NCBI GenBank assembly: GCA_963719275.1
Contig: CAVRBT010000010.1
Coordinates: 1-64,000, forward strand
Source: AC-32 sp963719275
GTDB taxonomy: Bacteria; Actinomycetota; Thermoleophilia; Gaiellales; Gaiellaceae
Direction of reading: 5' to 3'
Length of the DNA stretch: 64,000 bases
In this document: piece by piece, positions 24,773 through 33,580 of the stretch
Position numbering within the stretch: position 1 is the stretch's first letter
How the letters are laid out: each line of letters starts with the position of its first letter
Notes under the pieces: model-generated
Databases searched by the model: none
Told to the model about the DNA's origin: nothing
What the model saw: only the letters and a program-made list of their open reading frames with translations
Made by a program: the position numbers and the translations under genes

Positions 24773-25437
24773 GTGCCGGGGCTCGCCGACCTCAGCGACG
24801 CGCTCCAGGACTACCTGCGGGAGATCTACAAGCTCCAGGGGGACGGCGGGCGCGTGAAGACGACGACGCTGGCCCGGCGGATGGGGGTCAAGCCGCCGTC
24901 CGCGACCGCGATGGTGAAGAAGCTGGCAGCACAGGGGCTCGTCGACCACCAGCCCTACCGGGGCGTGCGGCTCACGCCTGGCGGCGAGCTGCTCGCGCTG
25001 GAGATGCTCCGCCACCACCGGCTGCTCGAGCTCTACCTGGCACGGACGCTCGAGCTCGGCCTCGACGCCGTGCACGCGGAGGCGGACCGGCTGGAGCACG
25101 CGCTCTCCGAGGATCTCGAGGAGCGCATCGACAAGGCCCTGGGCTCGCCGACGGAGGATCCGCACGGCGACCCGATCCCGGACTCGACGCTCAGGATCCT
25201 CCACCCGGAGACCCGGCGCCTCACCGAGCTCCTGCCCGGCGATCGCGCGACGGTCCAGGGCATCCCCGACGGGGACGGCGAGCTCGTCTCGCTACCTCGC
25301 GGACCTCGGGCTCGTGCCCGGCCGGCCGGTCGAGCTCGTGCGGCGCGGAGCCGTTCGGCGGTCCGCTCACCGTGCGCGCCGGCCGGCGCGTAGCGATCTC
25401 GCGCCAGCTGGCCGCCGAGATCCGCGTCTCGAGCTAG
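24773..25437 (+). CDS. DtxR/MntR-type metal-dependent repressor (two frameshifts as sequenced)
   Basis: Residues 1-75 form the winged helix (QDYLREIYKLQGDGGRVKTT, MGVKPPSATAMVKKLAAQGL), 75-145 the dimerisation domain with LEMLRHHRLLELYL and a metal-binding EADRLEHALSEDLEE. The C-terminal FeoA/SH3-like domain breaks twice. Dropping one base near 25289 gives RYLADLGLVPGRPVEL, and one near 25345 gives EPFGGPLTVRAGRRVAIS to a stop at 25437. Two +1 changes in 60 bp suggest sequencing errors or recent decay. It starts with GTG 2 bp after the ZIP stop and should repress this operon when metal is abundant. Confidence 0.8.
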
Positions 25438-26609
25438 ACCTCGGCGAGTGTTGCGCCGTCCAGCGGCCCACGTCCACTCCGTCCCCTCGTGGACGGCGTG
25501 CGTAGATGTCGTTGCGGAGCCGGTTCGCCTCCGCGTCCGTGAAGGTGCGGCTCGGGTGCCGAAGGACGACGCGAAGGAGCACGTTCTTCTGGCCCGGTCG
25601 CCAGCCCGAGCCGTTCCGCTGCCCGCGATGGCAGGGCTTCGCCCGGCGTCTCGGCGACGACCTCGACAGCCTCGACTGAAGCGGCGCGAGGAGTCGCGAG
25701 AGCCTCGATGGAGCGGTCGCGGAAAGTTCCGGGTTCACGCGGCTCCAGCAGGCGCACCCCGACCGCAACGAGAAGATCGGGCGACCGCCCCCGAGCGCCT
25801 CGTTGACGAGCGGGTCGACGGCTGCAGGCCGAGTACAGCTCCTGTAGGAGGACGCGCGCGATCGGAGGAGCGGCAGCCGGATGTCGTCGATGCTCTTTAG
25901 AAGCGCAGTCGCCGGTCGAGGCCGAATGCCCATCTTCATCCCGCGTCGTCCTCGACAGGCTGCTTCTCGGAGCACCTCCTCGGCGAGGCCGCACTGGTAG
26001 CAGCTCGACCCACCGCCCTCCCCTACGGCCTCTCGTCGAGCCCTGCGCAGTGTGTAGGGATGCGGGGCGACTCCAGGTGTTCGGTACGACGCTCGGCACA
26101 AGCGCATTGACGGGGCGAAGCGGGCGACCAGCTCGGGAGCGGAGGACCCGCCGTGCGTGCGCGGCCGGAGAGCGTAGCCTGGCCGAGGACGCGAAGGTGG
26201 GGCTCCGCCCGACCGAGAGACGGTCGTTCGGTCGCGGCGATAGACCGGCCGAGGGGCACACGAGGAGGAGGATCCTCGGTAGCGACGGCATGCGCGAGCC
26301 TCCGGAGCAGTCGCGGTCGAATCATCGAGCTGGTGTGGTCCGCAGCACCTCGTTCGCGCTCACGTAGCGCGTAGTGGCAAGGGCGTCCCGGGCCGCCGCG
26401 TCCGGACGGATACCCGGGCCGACTCGTAGTTGTCCGCGACCGTTACGACCGGATGAGCCCGGTGGACGATCACGTCGCAGCCCCAGGCCCCACCGAGCGT
26501 CGCGACCGCCTCCTCGACGAGGAGCTGGGGCGCGTGCCTTCCGGCGGCGACGTCGGTGGAGGTCCGGCAGGGCCAGCGCCCGGCGGTAGGGATCGTCAGA
26601 GATGAGCAC
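25434..26609 (-). pseudogene. PheRS-like (class IIc synthetase core plus FDX-ACB) gene with many frameshifts
   Basis: The GTG at 26609 has AGGAGG four bases upstream and opens MLISDDPYRRALALPDL. Successive frames then give LLVEEAVATLGGAWGCDVIV, AHPVVTVADNYE, DALATTRYVSANEVLRT, LLLVCPSAGL, MGIRPRPATALLKSIDDIRL, EAVEVVAETPGEALPS and, at the end, LLRVVLRHPSRTFTDAEANR. This is the order expected for an actinobacterial PheRS-like protein with an FDX-ACB domain. At least six shifts are needed. It is either a heavily decayed gene or a poorly assembled stretch. Confidence 0.6.
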
Positions 26610-26799
26610 GTGTCCTCCTGATCACAGGTGCGGGGGCAGTGACGCCCCGGCTCGGCCTCAGGAGGAGCGGTGGCTAGGCGCGCGCCCCCGTCCCGGAGGT
26701 GAGCCGGGGCGGGAGAAACACGAAGCGCATCGTCATCGCAGCCACGAGCTTCAGGATAGCCTCGCACGCAGGTGAACCGTCGGCCCCGGAACGCGAGGC
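26610..26799. other. Intergenic region
   Basis: 190 bp between divergent starts. It holds the AGGAGG of the PheRS-like gene at its left end. I see no clear promoter or hairpin for the phosphoesterase. Confidence 0.5.
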
Positions 26800-27564
26800 A
26801 TGAGTAGGCCGTTCCTGCTCGTCCAGCTGAGCGACCCGCACATCGGGGCGTCGTGGGCCGAGGGCGACCCGGCCGCCAAGCTCGCGGCCGCGGTCGACCG
26901 CGTGCTCGCGCTCGAGGCGAGCCCGGACGCGGTGCTCGTCTCGGGAGATCTGGCCGACCACGCCGCAGACGGCGAGTACGAACAGGTCCGCGAGCTCCTG
27001 GCGCGAATCGACGCGCCGTCGTACGTCCTGCCCGGCAACCACGACGACCGCGACGCGCTGCACCGGCACTTCGGCGTTCCGGGAGCGGGAGGGGAGCCGG
27101 TGCAGTACGCCGTCAACCTGGGCCCGCTGCGGCTCGTCGTAGTCGACTCGACGATCCCGGGCGAGGACGGCGGTGAGCTCGACGACGGGCGGCTCAGCTG
27201 GCTCGAGGAGACACTCGCGGCGGCGCCGGACGTGCCGACCGTGGTCGCGATGCACCACCCGCCCTTCACGATTGGAATCGCGCCCTGGGACGCGATCGCG
27301 CTCCGGCCTGCGGATCGCGAGAAGCTCGGCGACATCCTCGCCCGGCACGAGCACGTCGAGCGCGTGCTCGTGGGCCACGTGCACCGGGCGATCTCGACCG
27401 AGCTCGGAGGCCGGCCGGTCATGTCGGTGCCGAGCACGTACATCCAGGGCCTGCTCGACTTCAGCGCCACCGAGCTCGCGCTTTCCGACGACCCGCCGGG
27501 CTTCGCGGTGCACGCGCTCGTGGACGGCAAGCTCGTCTCGCACGTCCAGCCGGTACGCGCCTGA
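26800..27564 (+). CDS. Calcineurin-like phosphodiesterase (CpdA-like)
   Basis: A 254-residue cytoplasmic metallophosphoesterase. The five metal motifs are complete: SDPHIG (Asp12, His14), SGDLADH, GNHDD, MHHPPF and GHVHR. The arrangement and length fit class III cyclic-nucleotide phosphodiesterases such as CpdA, although substrate cannot be read from the sequence. It is a single gene, convergent with the ABC permease (stops 9 bp apart). Confidence 0.85.
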   Translation: MSRPFLLVQLSDPHIGASWAEGDPAAKLAAAVDRVLALEASPDAVLVSGDLADHAADGEYEQVRELLARIDAPSYVLPGNHDDRDALHRHFGVPGAGGEPVQYAVNLGPLRLVVVDSTIPGEDGGELDDGRLSWLEETLAAAPDVPTVVAMHHPPFTIGIAPWDAIALRPADREKLGDILARHEHVERVLVGHVHRAISTELGGRPVMSVPSTYIQGLLDFSATELALSDDPPGFAVHALVDGKLVSHVQPVRA

Positions 27565-27573
27565 AGACGCCCG

Positions 27574-28368
27574 TCAGTCGATCAGCTTGCGCTCCATGGC
27601 GTGGATCGCGATCCGCCACATGATGAGCGCGAACACGACGAGCACCCCCACGCGCAGGAGATCGTTCCACTCGAAGCCGTAGAGCACGGCGGCGCGCACG
27701 AGCTCGACGCACTGGTGGAGCGGGTTCAGCTCGGCGAGCACCTGAAGCCACCTGGGCAGGCCGTCGAGCGGAAAGAACGTGCCGGCGAGCAGGAAGAGCG
27801 GCGTCAGCACCGCACTGACGATGTAGTTGAAGTTCTCGATCGCCTTCGCGTAGCCGGCGGTCATGATCCCGAAGTTCGCCCACCCGAGCCCGGTTAGGAA
27901 GCCGATGAACGGGACGGTCAGCATCCCCCAGGTCGGGTCGAGCCCGAAGAAGATCGAGACCACCATCGGCACGCAGCCGTAGACGCCGGCGCGCAGGGCG
28001 ATCCAGACCGACTCGGCAGTGACCAGCTCCTCCGTGTCGACCGGCGCTGCGAGGATCGCGTCGTACGTGCGCTGGAACTGGTACTTGACGAACGTCCCGA
28101 ACATCGCCGCGAAGGCCGACGAGAAGAGGACTGCCGTCGCCACCGTTCCCGTGCCCACGAACTCGACGTAGCTGTAGCCGTTGATCGTGCTGACGAGCGA
28201 GCCGAAGCCGAAGCCGAACGCGAGCAGGTAGATCGTCGGCTCGACCGTCGACGAGAATGTCGCGGCGCGCCAGTACGACGAGAAGTTGACGATCTCGCGG
28301 ACGAGGACGCCGGTGATCGCCGGCCGCTCGAGACGTCCGATCTTCGCGGTGCGGGCCGCGGCCGCCAC
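27574..28368 (-). CDS. ABC-2 type exporter permease (NodJ-like)
   Basis: A 264-residue six-helix permease. YWRAATFSSTVEPTIYLLAF is the TM1 region, QFQRTYDAILAAPVDTEEL the coupling region and ELNPLHQCVELVRAAVLYG the conserved C-terminal segment. GTG start shares one base with the stop of the ATPase gene (TAGTG), so translation is coupled. The longer frame to 28740 runs antisense-like through the ATPase gene and is rejected. Last gene of the operon that starts with marR. Confidence 0.9.
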   Translation of the reverse strand: MAAAARTAKIGRLERPAITGVLVREIVNFSSYWRAATFSSTVEPTIYLLAFGFGFGSLVSTINGYSYVEFVGTGTVATAVLFSSAFAAMFGTFVKYQFQRTYDAILAAPVDTEELVTAESVWIALRAGVYGCVPMVVSIFFGLDPTWGMLTVPFIGFLTGLGWANFGIMTAGYAKAIENFNYIVSAVLTPLFLLAGTFFPLDGLPRWLQVLAELNPLHQCVELVRAAVLYGFEWNDLLRVGVLVVFALIMWRIAIHAMERKLID

Positions 28369-29267
28369 TAGCCGATCTCCTCGCCGGTAAGGAGCACGAA
28401 CACGTCCTCGAGGTTCGCCTGCCTGCGCTCGCCCTGGAAGCCGAGGCCGTTGCGTCCGTCGAGCCCCAGGATCGAGACGCTCGTGCCGGTACGACGCGTC
28501 TTCAGCCCGGACGCGCTCGCCTCGGACTCGACCTCCGCGAGCCGCTTGGGGGGCCCGTAGACCTCGAGCACCTCGCGCCCCGCGTGCTCGAGAACGAGGT
28601 CGGCGGGCTTGCCGCGGGCGACGCCCTCGCCGTGGGACATGATCAGCACGGTGTCGGCGAGGCGCTGGGCCTCCTCGATGTAGTGCGTGGACATGAGGAT
28701 GGTCGTTCCTTCGTAGCGCAGCCGGTCGATGAGCGCCCACAACTGCTGGCGCACCTGCGGGTCGAGACCGACGGTCGGCTCGTCCATCAGCACGAGCCGC
28801 GGCTGATGCACGAGCGCGCGGGCGATCAGCAGGCGCCGGCGCATCCCGCCGGAGAGCTTGTCGACGCGCGTGTCGCGCCGGTCGGCAAGGTTCGCCAGCT
28901 CGAGCGAGCGCTCGATCGCGGCATGCCGGTCATGGCGGCCGATCCGGTACAGGTGTGCGAAGACGAGCAGGTTCTGCTCGACGGTCAGCGAGACGTCGAG
29001 GTTGTCGAGCTGCGGCACGACACCGCACTGCGCACGGGCCTGCTTCGAGTCGCGCGGCAGCTGGAAGCCGAGCACCTCGAGCTCGCCCTCGTCGGCGATC
29101 GACTGCGCGGTCAGCATCCGCATCGTGGTCGACTTCCCCGCGCCGTTGGGGCCGAGCAGGCCGACGCACGTCCCGACAGGAACGTCGAGGTCAAGGCCTG
29201 CGACGGCCGTGATTTGGCCGTAGCGTTTCACGACTCCGCGCAGGCGGATAGCGAGCTCCCCGCTCAT
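28368..29267 (-). CDS. ABC exporter ATPase (NodI-like)
   Basis: A 299-residue ATPase. Walker A GPNGAGKSTT, Q-loop VVPQLDNLD, signature LSGGMRRRLLIARAL, Walker B LVLMDEPTVGLDP and switch HYIEEA are intact. The C-terminal region about 215-299 is a partner-specific extension ending NLEDVFVLLTGEEIG. With its permease it forms a complete exporter. It starts 27 bp after the ROK-kinase gene. Confidence 0.9.
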   Translation of the reverse strand: MSGELAIRLRGVVKRYGQITAVAGLDLDVPVGTCVGLLGPNGAGKSTTMRMLTAQSIADEGELEVLGFQLPRDSKQARAQCGVVPQLDNLDVSLTVEQNLLVFAHLYRIGRHDRHAAIERSLELANLADRRDTRVDKLSGGMRRRLLIARALVHQPRLVLMDEPTVGLDPQVRQQLWALIDRLRYEGTTILMSTHYIEEAQRLADTVLIMSHGEGVARGKPADLVLEHAGREVLEVYGPPKRLAEVESEASASGLKTRRTGTSVSILGLDGRNGLGFQGERRQANLEDVFVLLTGEEIG

Positions 29268-29294
29268 CGCCTCAGCATGCCAGCAGGCGTCGGG

Positions 29295-29987
29295 TCAGCC
29301 GGTCGCCGGCGTGGAGATCGACGGATCCCAAAGCCGGAAGCCGCCGAGGAACGCGTTCTGGTTCGCCCCGAGGCGCACGTTCGGCGGTAGCTCGTCGAGT
29401 TTCTTCGCGTTGCCCCCGCCGAGGACGACGTAGTCCGGCTCGGTGGCCGCGGCCAGCAGGTCGACCGTCTCGGCGACTGCCTTCTGCCACTTCTTCTTGC
29501 CGAGCCTCTCACGGCCGCGCTCGCCGACGTAGTCCTCGAACGTCGCCTTACGGTACGGCAGGTGGCCAAGCTCCAGCGGCACGGCCTTCCCATCGTCGAC
29601 GAGCGTCGAGCCGAGACCGGTGCCGAGCCCGAGGAAGAGCATCTTGCCGTCCTGGTAGTCGCCGAGCGCCTGCATGACCGCGTCGTTCATGACCTTCGTC
29701 GGCTTCCCGAACGCCTGCTCGAAGTCGAACCCGACCCAGCCCTCGCCGAGGTTCACGGGCTCGGAAGCCACCTTCCCCTCGCGGACGGGTGCGGGGATGC
29801 CGACCGAGACGACGTCGTAGTCCCAGTCCGCGGTCAGTTCGAGGACGCCGTCCACCATCTGGCGAGCGGTCAGATCCGGGCCCGACTCGAACCGCCTCCG
29901 CTCTCCTCCGCTCGAGCGCAGCACCTTGACGTGGGAGCCGCCGACGTCGACGCCCAGGATCTCGCGCTTGCCGGACTCCGTGCTCAC
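29295..29987 (-). CDS. ROK-family kinase, polyphosphate-glucokinase-like
   Basis: A 230-residue sugar kinase. LGVDVGGSHVKVL is the phosphate-binding start. VMNDAVMQALGDYQ carries the catalytic aspartate. LFLGLGTGLGSTL followed by LELGHLPYRK resembles the glucose-binding region of polyphosphate glucokinases, and VVLGGGNAKKLDELPP is the second phosphate region. It would make glucose 6-phosphate, feeding the nearby glycogen and trehalose enzymes, with polyphosphate or ATP as donor. GTG start. It lies between two exporter modules, 19 bp after one and 27 bp before the other. Confidence 0.75.
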   Translation of the reverse strand: MSTESGKREILGVDVGGSHVKVLRSSGGERRRFESGPDLTARQMVDGVLELTADWDYDVVSVGIPAPVREGKVASEPVNLGEGWVGFDFEQAFGKPTKVMNDAVMQALGDYQDGKMLFLGLGTGLGSTLVDDGKAVPLELGHLPYRKATFEDYVGERGRERLGKKKWQKAVAETVDLLAAATEPDYVVLGGGNAKKLDELPPNVRLGANQNAFLGGFRLWDPSISTPATG

Positions 29988-30006
29988 GCGCGGAGTGTGC
30001 CGGGCT

Positions 30007-30843
30007 TCAGAGAATGGCGCGCGGGTAGGTCTTCGCCGCGACGACGGAGGTGACCACGAGGAAGCCGGCGACGACGGTGAAGTCCAGCCAGAGCATGCCG
30101 CCGGCCGAGATCCCGAGTAGCAAGTCCCGCATCCCGTGCACCTCGTAGCTGAGCGGGTTGGCGTGGGCCACGACACGCAGCCAGACCGGCATGATCGCGA
30201 GCGGGTAGAGCGCACTCGAGGCGAAGAAGAGCGGCATCACGACGAGCTGGCCGATGCCCATGAAGCGCTCGCGCGTCCGCACGAGCGACGCGAGGATCAT
30301 CGAGAGGCACGCGAACGCCGCCGTTCCGAGGAGAAGCAGCACGATCGCGCCGAGGACGCGCGGAACGCTCCACCGGATCGCGATCCCGGCGACCGCGATC
30401 ACGCACAGCAGAACGACCGCCTGGGTAAGCGCGCGGACGGCGGCGCCGGCGGCCTTGCCGAGCACGATCCCGAGCCGCGGCATTGGCGTCGCGAGCAGCC
30501 GCTGCAGCTGGCCGACGTCGCGCTCCCAGATCACGCCGAGCCCGAAGAAGATCGCGACGAACAGCGCGGCCTGCGCCATCACGCCGGGCGCGAGGTACGC
30601 GCGGTAGTCGTCGGAGCCGCCGGCGAGTGCCTGGTTGTGCCGCAGCGCCGTGCCGAAGACGAACAACCAGAGCAGCGGCTGCACCGAGCGGGTGAAGACG
30701 TCCAGGTGGTCGTGCCGGAGCTTGCGGAGCTCGGCCCAGCCCATTGCGAGGGTGCCGTCGCGCAGTCGCGCGGCGCGCACGGGAAGCAGCCTCAGCGCGG
30801 ACTCAAGCGAGCCGGCGCGAACGTCTGCGGCTCGCGCGGACAT
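30007..30843 (-). CDS. ABC-2 type exporter permease
   Basis: A 278-residue permease. About 45 polar residues precede six helices. VFTRSVQPLLWLFVFGTAL is TM1, VGQLQRLLATPMPRLGIVLG the coupling region, and HANPLSYEVHGMRDLLLG the conserved end. Its start lies 41 bp inside the ATPase gene; an in-frame start further down (30745) would remove the overlap and still keep all helices. Partner of the ATPase at 30803-31627. Confidence 0.85.
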   Translation of the reverse strand: MSARAADVRAGSLESALRLLPVRAARLRDGTLAMGWAELRKLRHDHLDVFTRSVQPLLWLFVFGTALRHNQALAGGSDDYRAYLAPGVMAQAALFVAIFFGLGVIWERDVGQLQRLLATPMPRLGIVLGKAAGAAVRALTQAVVLLCVIAVAGIAIRWSVPRVLGAIVLLLLGTAAFACLSMILASLVRTRERFMGIGQLVVMPLFFASSALYPLAIMPVWLRVVAHANPLSYEVHGMRDLLLGISAGGMLWLDFTVVAGFLVVTSVVAAKTYPRAIL

Positions 30844-31627
30844 CCCTGAAGCTCCCCCCTTCCTCGAGCCGGCCGCCCGTCACCTCCGTGAAGACGTCCT
30901 CGAGCGCCGGCACGCCGAACCGCTGCCGGAGCTCGCCGGGCGAGCCGAGCGCGGCGATCGTCCCACGGTCCATGATCGCGATCCGGTCGCACTGCCGCTC
31001 CGCCTCCTCCATCTGGTGCGTGGTGACGAAGATCGTGGTGCCGGCTTCCTCGCGCAGGAGCTCGAGCCGCTCCCAGACGAGCCGCCGCGCGGTCGGGTCG
31101 AGCCCGACCGTCGGCTCGTCGAGGAAGAGGACGGCCGGCTGCTTGAGCAGCGCGGTCGCGATCTCGAGCCGCCGCAGCATCCCGCCCGAGAGGGTGCGGC
31201 CAAGGCGGTCGAGGAACGACCCGAGCTGCATCGCCTCGACGGCATCCTCGATCCGCGGCCGCCGCTCGCGGCGCGGCACGCCGGTCGCCCGCCCGTAGAA
31301 CTCGAGGTTCTCGTACGCGGTCAGCGCGCCGTCGATCGAGATCGCCTGCGGGACGTAGCCGATCGACTGGCGCACGGCGAGCCCGTCGCGGACCACGTCG
31401 TGGCCCGCGACGAGTGCCGTCCCCTCGCCCGGCTTCAACAGGGTCGTCAGCACGCGGATCGTCGTGGTCTTGCCCGCGCCGTTCGGGCCGAGCAGGCCGA
31501 ACGCCTCGCCGGCCGCCACGTCGAAGCTGATCCCGGCAACCGCTTCGACGTCGCCGAAGCGGACGGCGAGGCCCTCGACGAGGACGACCTGCTCGGCGCG
31601 CTCCTCCGCGCACGCGAGCGCGGTCAC
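30803..31627 (-). CDS. ABC exporter ATPase (DrrA-like)
   Basis: A 274-residue ATPase with Walker A GPNGAGKTTT, Q-loop YVPQAISID, signature LSGGMLRRLEIATAL, Walker B VLFLDEPTVGLDP and the H-loop TTHQMEEA. ATGA overlap with marR upstream. Together with the following permease it builds a drug-resistance-type exporter, under the likely control of the MarR protein made from the same transcript. Confidence 0.9.
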   Translation of the reverse strand: MTALACAEERAEQVVLVEGLAVRFGDVEAVAGISFDVAAGEAFGLLGPNGAGKTTTIRVLTTLLKPGEGTALVAGHDVVRDGLAVRQSIGYVPQAISIDGALTAYENLEFYGRATGVPRRERRPRIEDAVEAMQLGSFLDRLGRTLSGGMLRRLEIATALLKQPAVLFLDEPTVGLDPTARRLVWERLELLREEAGTTIFVTTHQMEEAERQCDRIAIMDRGTIAALGSPGELRQRFGVPALEDVFTEVTGGRLEEGGSFRDVRASRRRSRRLA

Positions 31628-32100
31628 CGCGCGACCAGCTCCTCGGTGCGGGTCCGGAGCACGAGGGCGGCCTTGGCAGTCAGCTGCACCAGGTGCGCGC
31701 GCTCCTCCGGCTCGAGCGCCTCGAGCACGTCGCAGAAGAAGAGCAGGCGCTGCCTCGCCACCCCCGCCGTGATCTCCGCGCCGTCGGGAGTGAGCGTGAC
31801 GACGGTCGCACGGCGGTCCTCTGCGGCGTGGCGGCGCCCCACCAGGCCGAGCTCCTCGAGGCGGTCGACCATCCGGGTCGCGGTCGTGTCGTCGACGCCG
31901 ACGCGGTCAGCCAGCTCGCCGATCCGCAGGCCGCCGCTCTCGCCGATCAGCGCGAGCGCGCGCACCTTGCTCGGCGTCAGCTTGCTCCCGAGCTCGGGGT
32001 GGAGCGAGGCGTGAAGGCGGCGGCTGGCCAGGATGGTGCCGAGCTCACGCCAGCACGTGGCGAGCTCGGCGGCGAACAACTTCAGCTCGCGACGGGACAT
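31624..32100 (-). CDS. MarR-family transcriptional regulator
   Basis: A 158-residue dimeric winged-helix repressor. LTPSKVRALALIGESGGLRI and GELADRVGVDDTTATRMVDR form the helix-turn-helix, RRHAAEDRRATVVTLTPDG the wing with the DxR motif. It heads a six-gene operon (two ABC exporters and a ROK kinase), so it most likely autorepresses it and releases on binding a substrate of the exporters. TGTAAT stands 8 nt before the ATG, which suggests a leaderless transcript. Confidence 0.9.
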   Translation of the reverse strand: MSRRELKLFAAELATCWRELGTILASRRLHASLHPELGSKLTPSKVRALALIGESGGLRIGELADRVGVDDTTATRMVDRLEELGLVGRRHAAEDRRATVVTLTPDGAEITAGVARQRLLFFCDVLEALEPEERAHLVQLTAKAALVLRTRTEELVAR

Positions 32101-32101
32101 A

Positions 32102-32129
32102 GCTGCACATTACAGAAACTGCGAACTGC
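32102..32129 (-). promoter_or_regulatory. marR operon promoter and direct repeats
   Basis: Minus-strand TGTAAT ends 8 nt before the marR ATG. Just upstream are two direct repeats AACTGC at 32117-32122 and 32124-32129, and CTGCAC occurs twice (32103 and 32126). These overlap the promoter and are candidate MarR contacts. Confidence 0.4.
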
Positions 32130-32222
32130 ACGAAATTCTTACAAGGGCCTTACGGAAAACGCGTTCGGACAGGCGTCATATCGGACAACGATCAAACGCA
32201 AGCAAGCGACCCAGGGGGTCTC

Positions 32223-33524
32223 ATGAAGCTCGCAGTGCTCGCCGTGCTCGCCGCCGCAGCCGTTTCACTGCTCCTGCCCGTCACGTCGTCGGCGTCGCCC
32301 TACATCCGCTTCGGCGTGCAGGACGACGCGTATCTCGTCGCCGGCTCGTCGCTCGAGACGAGACTCGACACCCTCGACAGGATGGGCGCGAAGCTCGTCC
32401 GGTACACGGTCAACTGGCGCCAGATCGCAACCAAGAAGCCGAGGCGCGCTACGAATCCCGGCGATTCCGCGTATGACTGGGCGCAGGCCGACGCCGTGCT
32501 GAAGGGTCTGCATGCCCGCAAGATCGACGTGATCGTGACGCTCTACGGGGCGCCCGCCTGGGCGAACGGCGGCCGCCGCGCCAACGGGATGCCGACCTCG
32601 AAGTACTCGCTCGCGGCCTTCGCGCTGGCGTTTGCGCGCCGCTACCCGTGGGTGCGGCTATGGGAGATCTGGAACGAACCGAACCTGCGCCGATTCCTCA
32701 GCCCGAACTCGCCGCGGCTCTACGTCCAGCGGCTGCTCAACCCGACGTACGCGGTCCTTAAGCGCGAGCGCTTCTCGAACCGGATCGCAGGCGGTGCGAC
32801 CTCGCCGCGGCCCACGCCGAGCGGGCTCTCGCCGGTGGCGTTCATGCGCGGAATGCGCGCCGCGCATGCGCACCTCGACGCGTACTCGCATCATCCCTAC
32901 CCGGTCACGCGCGGTGAGCGGCCCTACCGCTTCGCCCGCAACGTCTGCAAGTACTGCAAGGGCGTGCTCACGCTCGCGAACTTGCCTCAGCTGCTGAAGG
33001 AGGTACGCCGCGACTTCGGCCCGAAGCGAATCTGGTTGACGGAGTACGGCTACCAAACCAACCCGCCCGACCGGTTCGGCGTCTCGCGCTCGGTGCAGGC
33101 GAAGTACGTCGCCGAGGCGGCGCTGCGGGCAAAGAGCGCGCGCTTCGTCGACGTTCTGATCCACTTCATGGTCAAGGACGAACCGCGCCTGGCCGGTTGG
33201 CAGAGCGGGTTCTTCTCGGCCGCGGGCGTCGTGAAGCCGGCCTTCAATTCGTTCATGCTGCCGATCGTCCAGTCCGGACGGCGCGGCTTCCGCACGACGA
33301 TCTGGGGCCAGGTCCGCCCGGGCAAGGGCCGCCGCTGGTACCGGCTGCAGCGGCTGTCCCACGGCCGCTGGGTCTCGATCGGCCACCCCGTGCGCACGAA
33401 CGTGTTCGGCTCGTACACCCGCGTGATCCGCGCGCCGAAGGGCACGCGCCTTCGGATCCTCTACTACCCGGCCCGAGTCGGTTTTCGCGAGCGCGTTTCC
33501 AGCCGGCCAATCGTCGTGCACTAG
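32223..33524 (+). CDS. Secreted glycoside hydrolase-like TIM-barrel protein, paralog 1
   Basis: A 433-residue exported protein. A Sec signal peptide covers residues 1-24 (cleavage after SSASA-like end). The barrel contains LWEIWNEPNLRRF, with the acid/base Glu of the NEP motif, and IWLTEYGYQTNP, with the nucleophile Glu, typical of clan GH-A (GH39, GH5 or similar). The last ~90 residues from TTIWGQVRPGKGRRW form a beta-sandwich. A CKYC pair near residue 240 is shared with paralog 2. GGGGG precedes the ATG. The substrate is unknown, probably a beta-linked polysaccharide. Confidence 0.8.
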   Translation: MKLAVLAVLAAAAVSLLLPVTSSASPYIRFGVQDDAYLVAGSSLETRLDTLDRMGAKLVRYTVNWRQIATKKPRRATNPGDSAYDWAQADAVLKGLHARKIDVIVTLYGAPAWANGGRRANGMPTSKYSLAAFALAFARRYPWVRLWEIWNEPNLRRFLSPNSPRLYVQRLLNPTYAVLKRERFSNRIAGGATSPRPTPSGLSPVAFMRGMRAAHAHLDAYSHHPYPVTRGERPYRFARNVCKYCKGVLTLANLPQLLKEVRRDFGPKRIWLTEYGYQTNPPDRFGVSRSVQAKYVAEAALRAKSARFVDVLIHFMVKDEPRLAGWQSGFFSAAGVVKPAFNSFMLPIVQSGRRGFRTTIWGQVRPGKGRRWYRLQRLSHGRWVSIGHPVRTNVFGSYTRVIRAPKGTRLRILYYPARVGFRERVSSRPIVVH

Positions 33525-33580
33525 ATCCTTAACAGGAGCCTTACCGACTCCTTCCCCAACCAAGCGATGATGGGGAGGTG

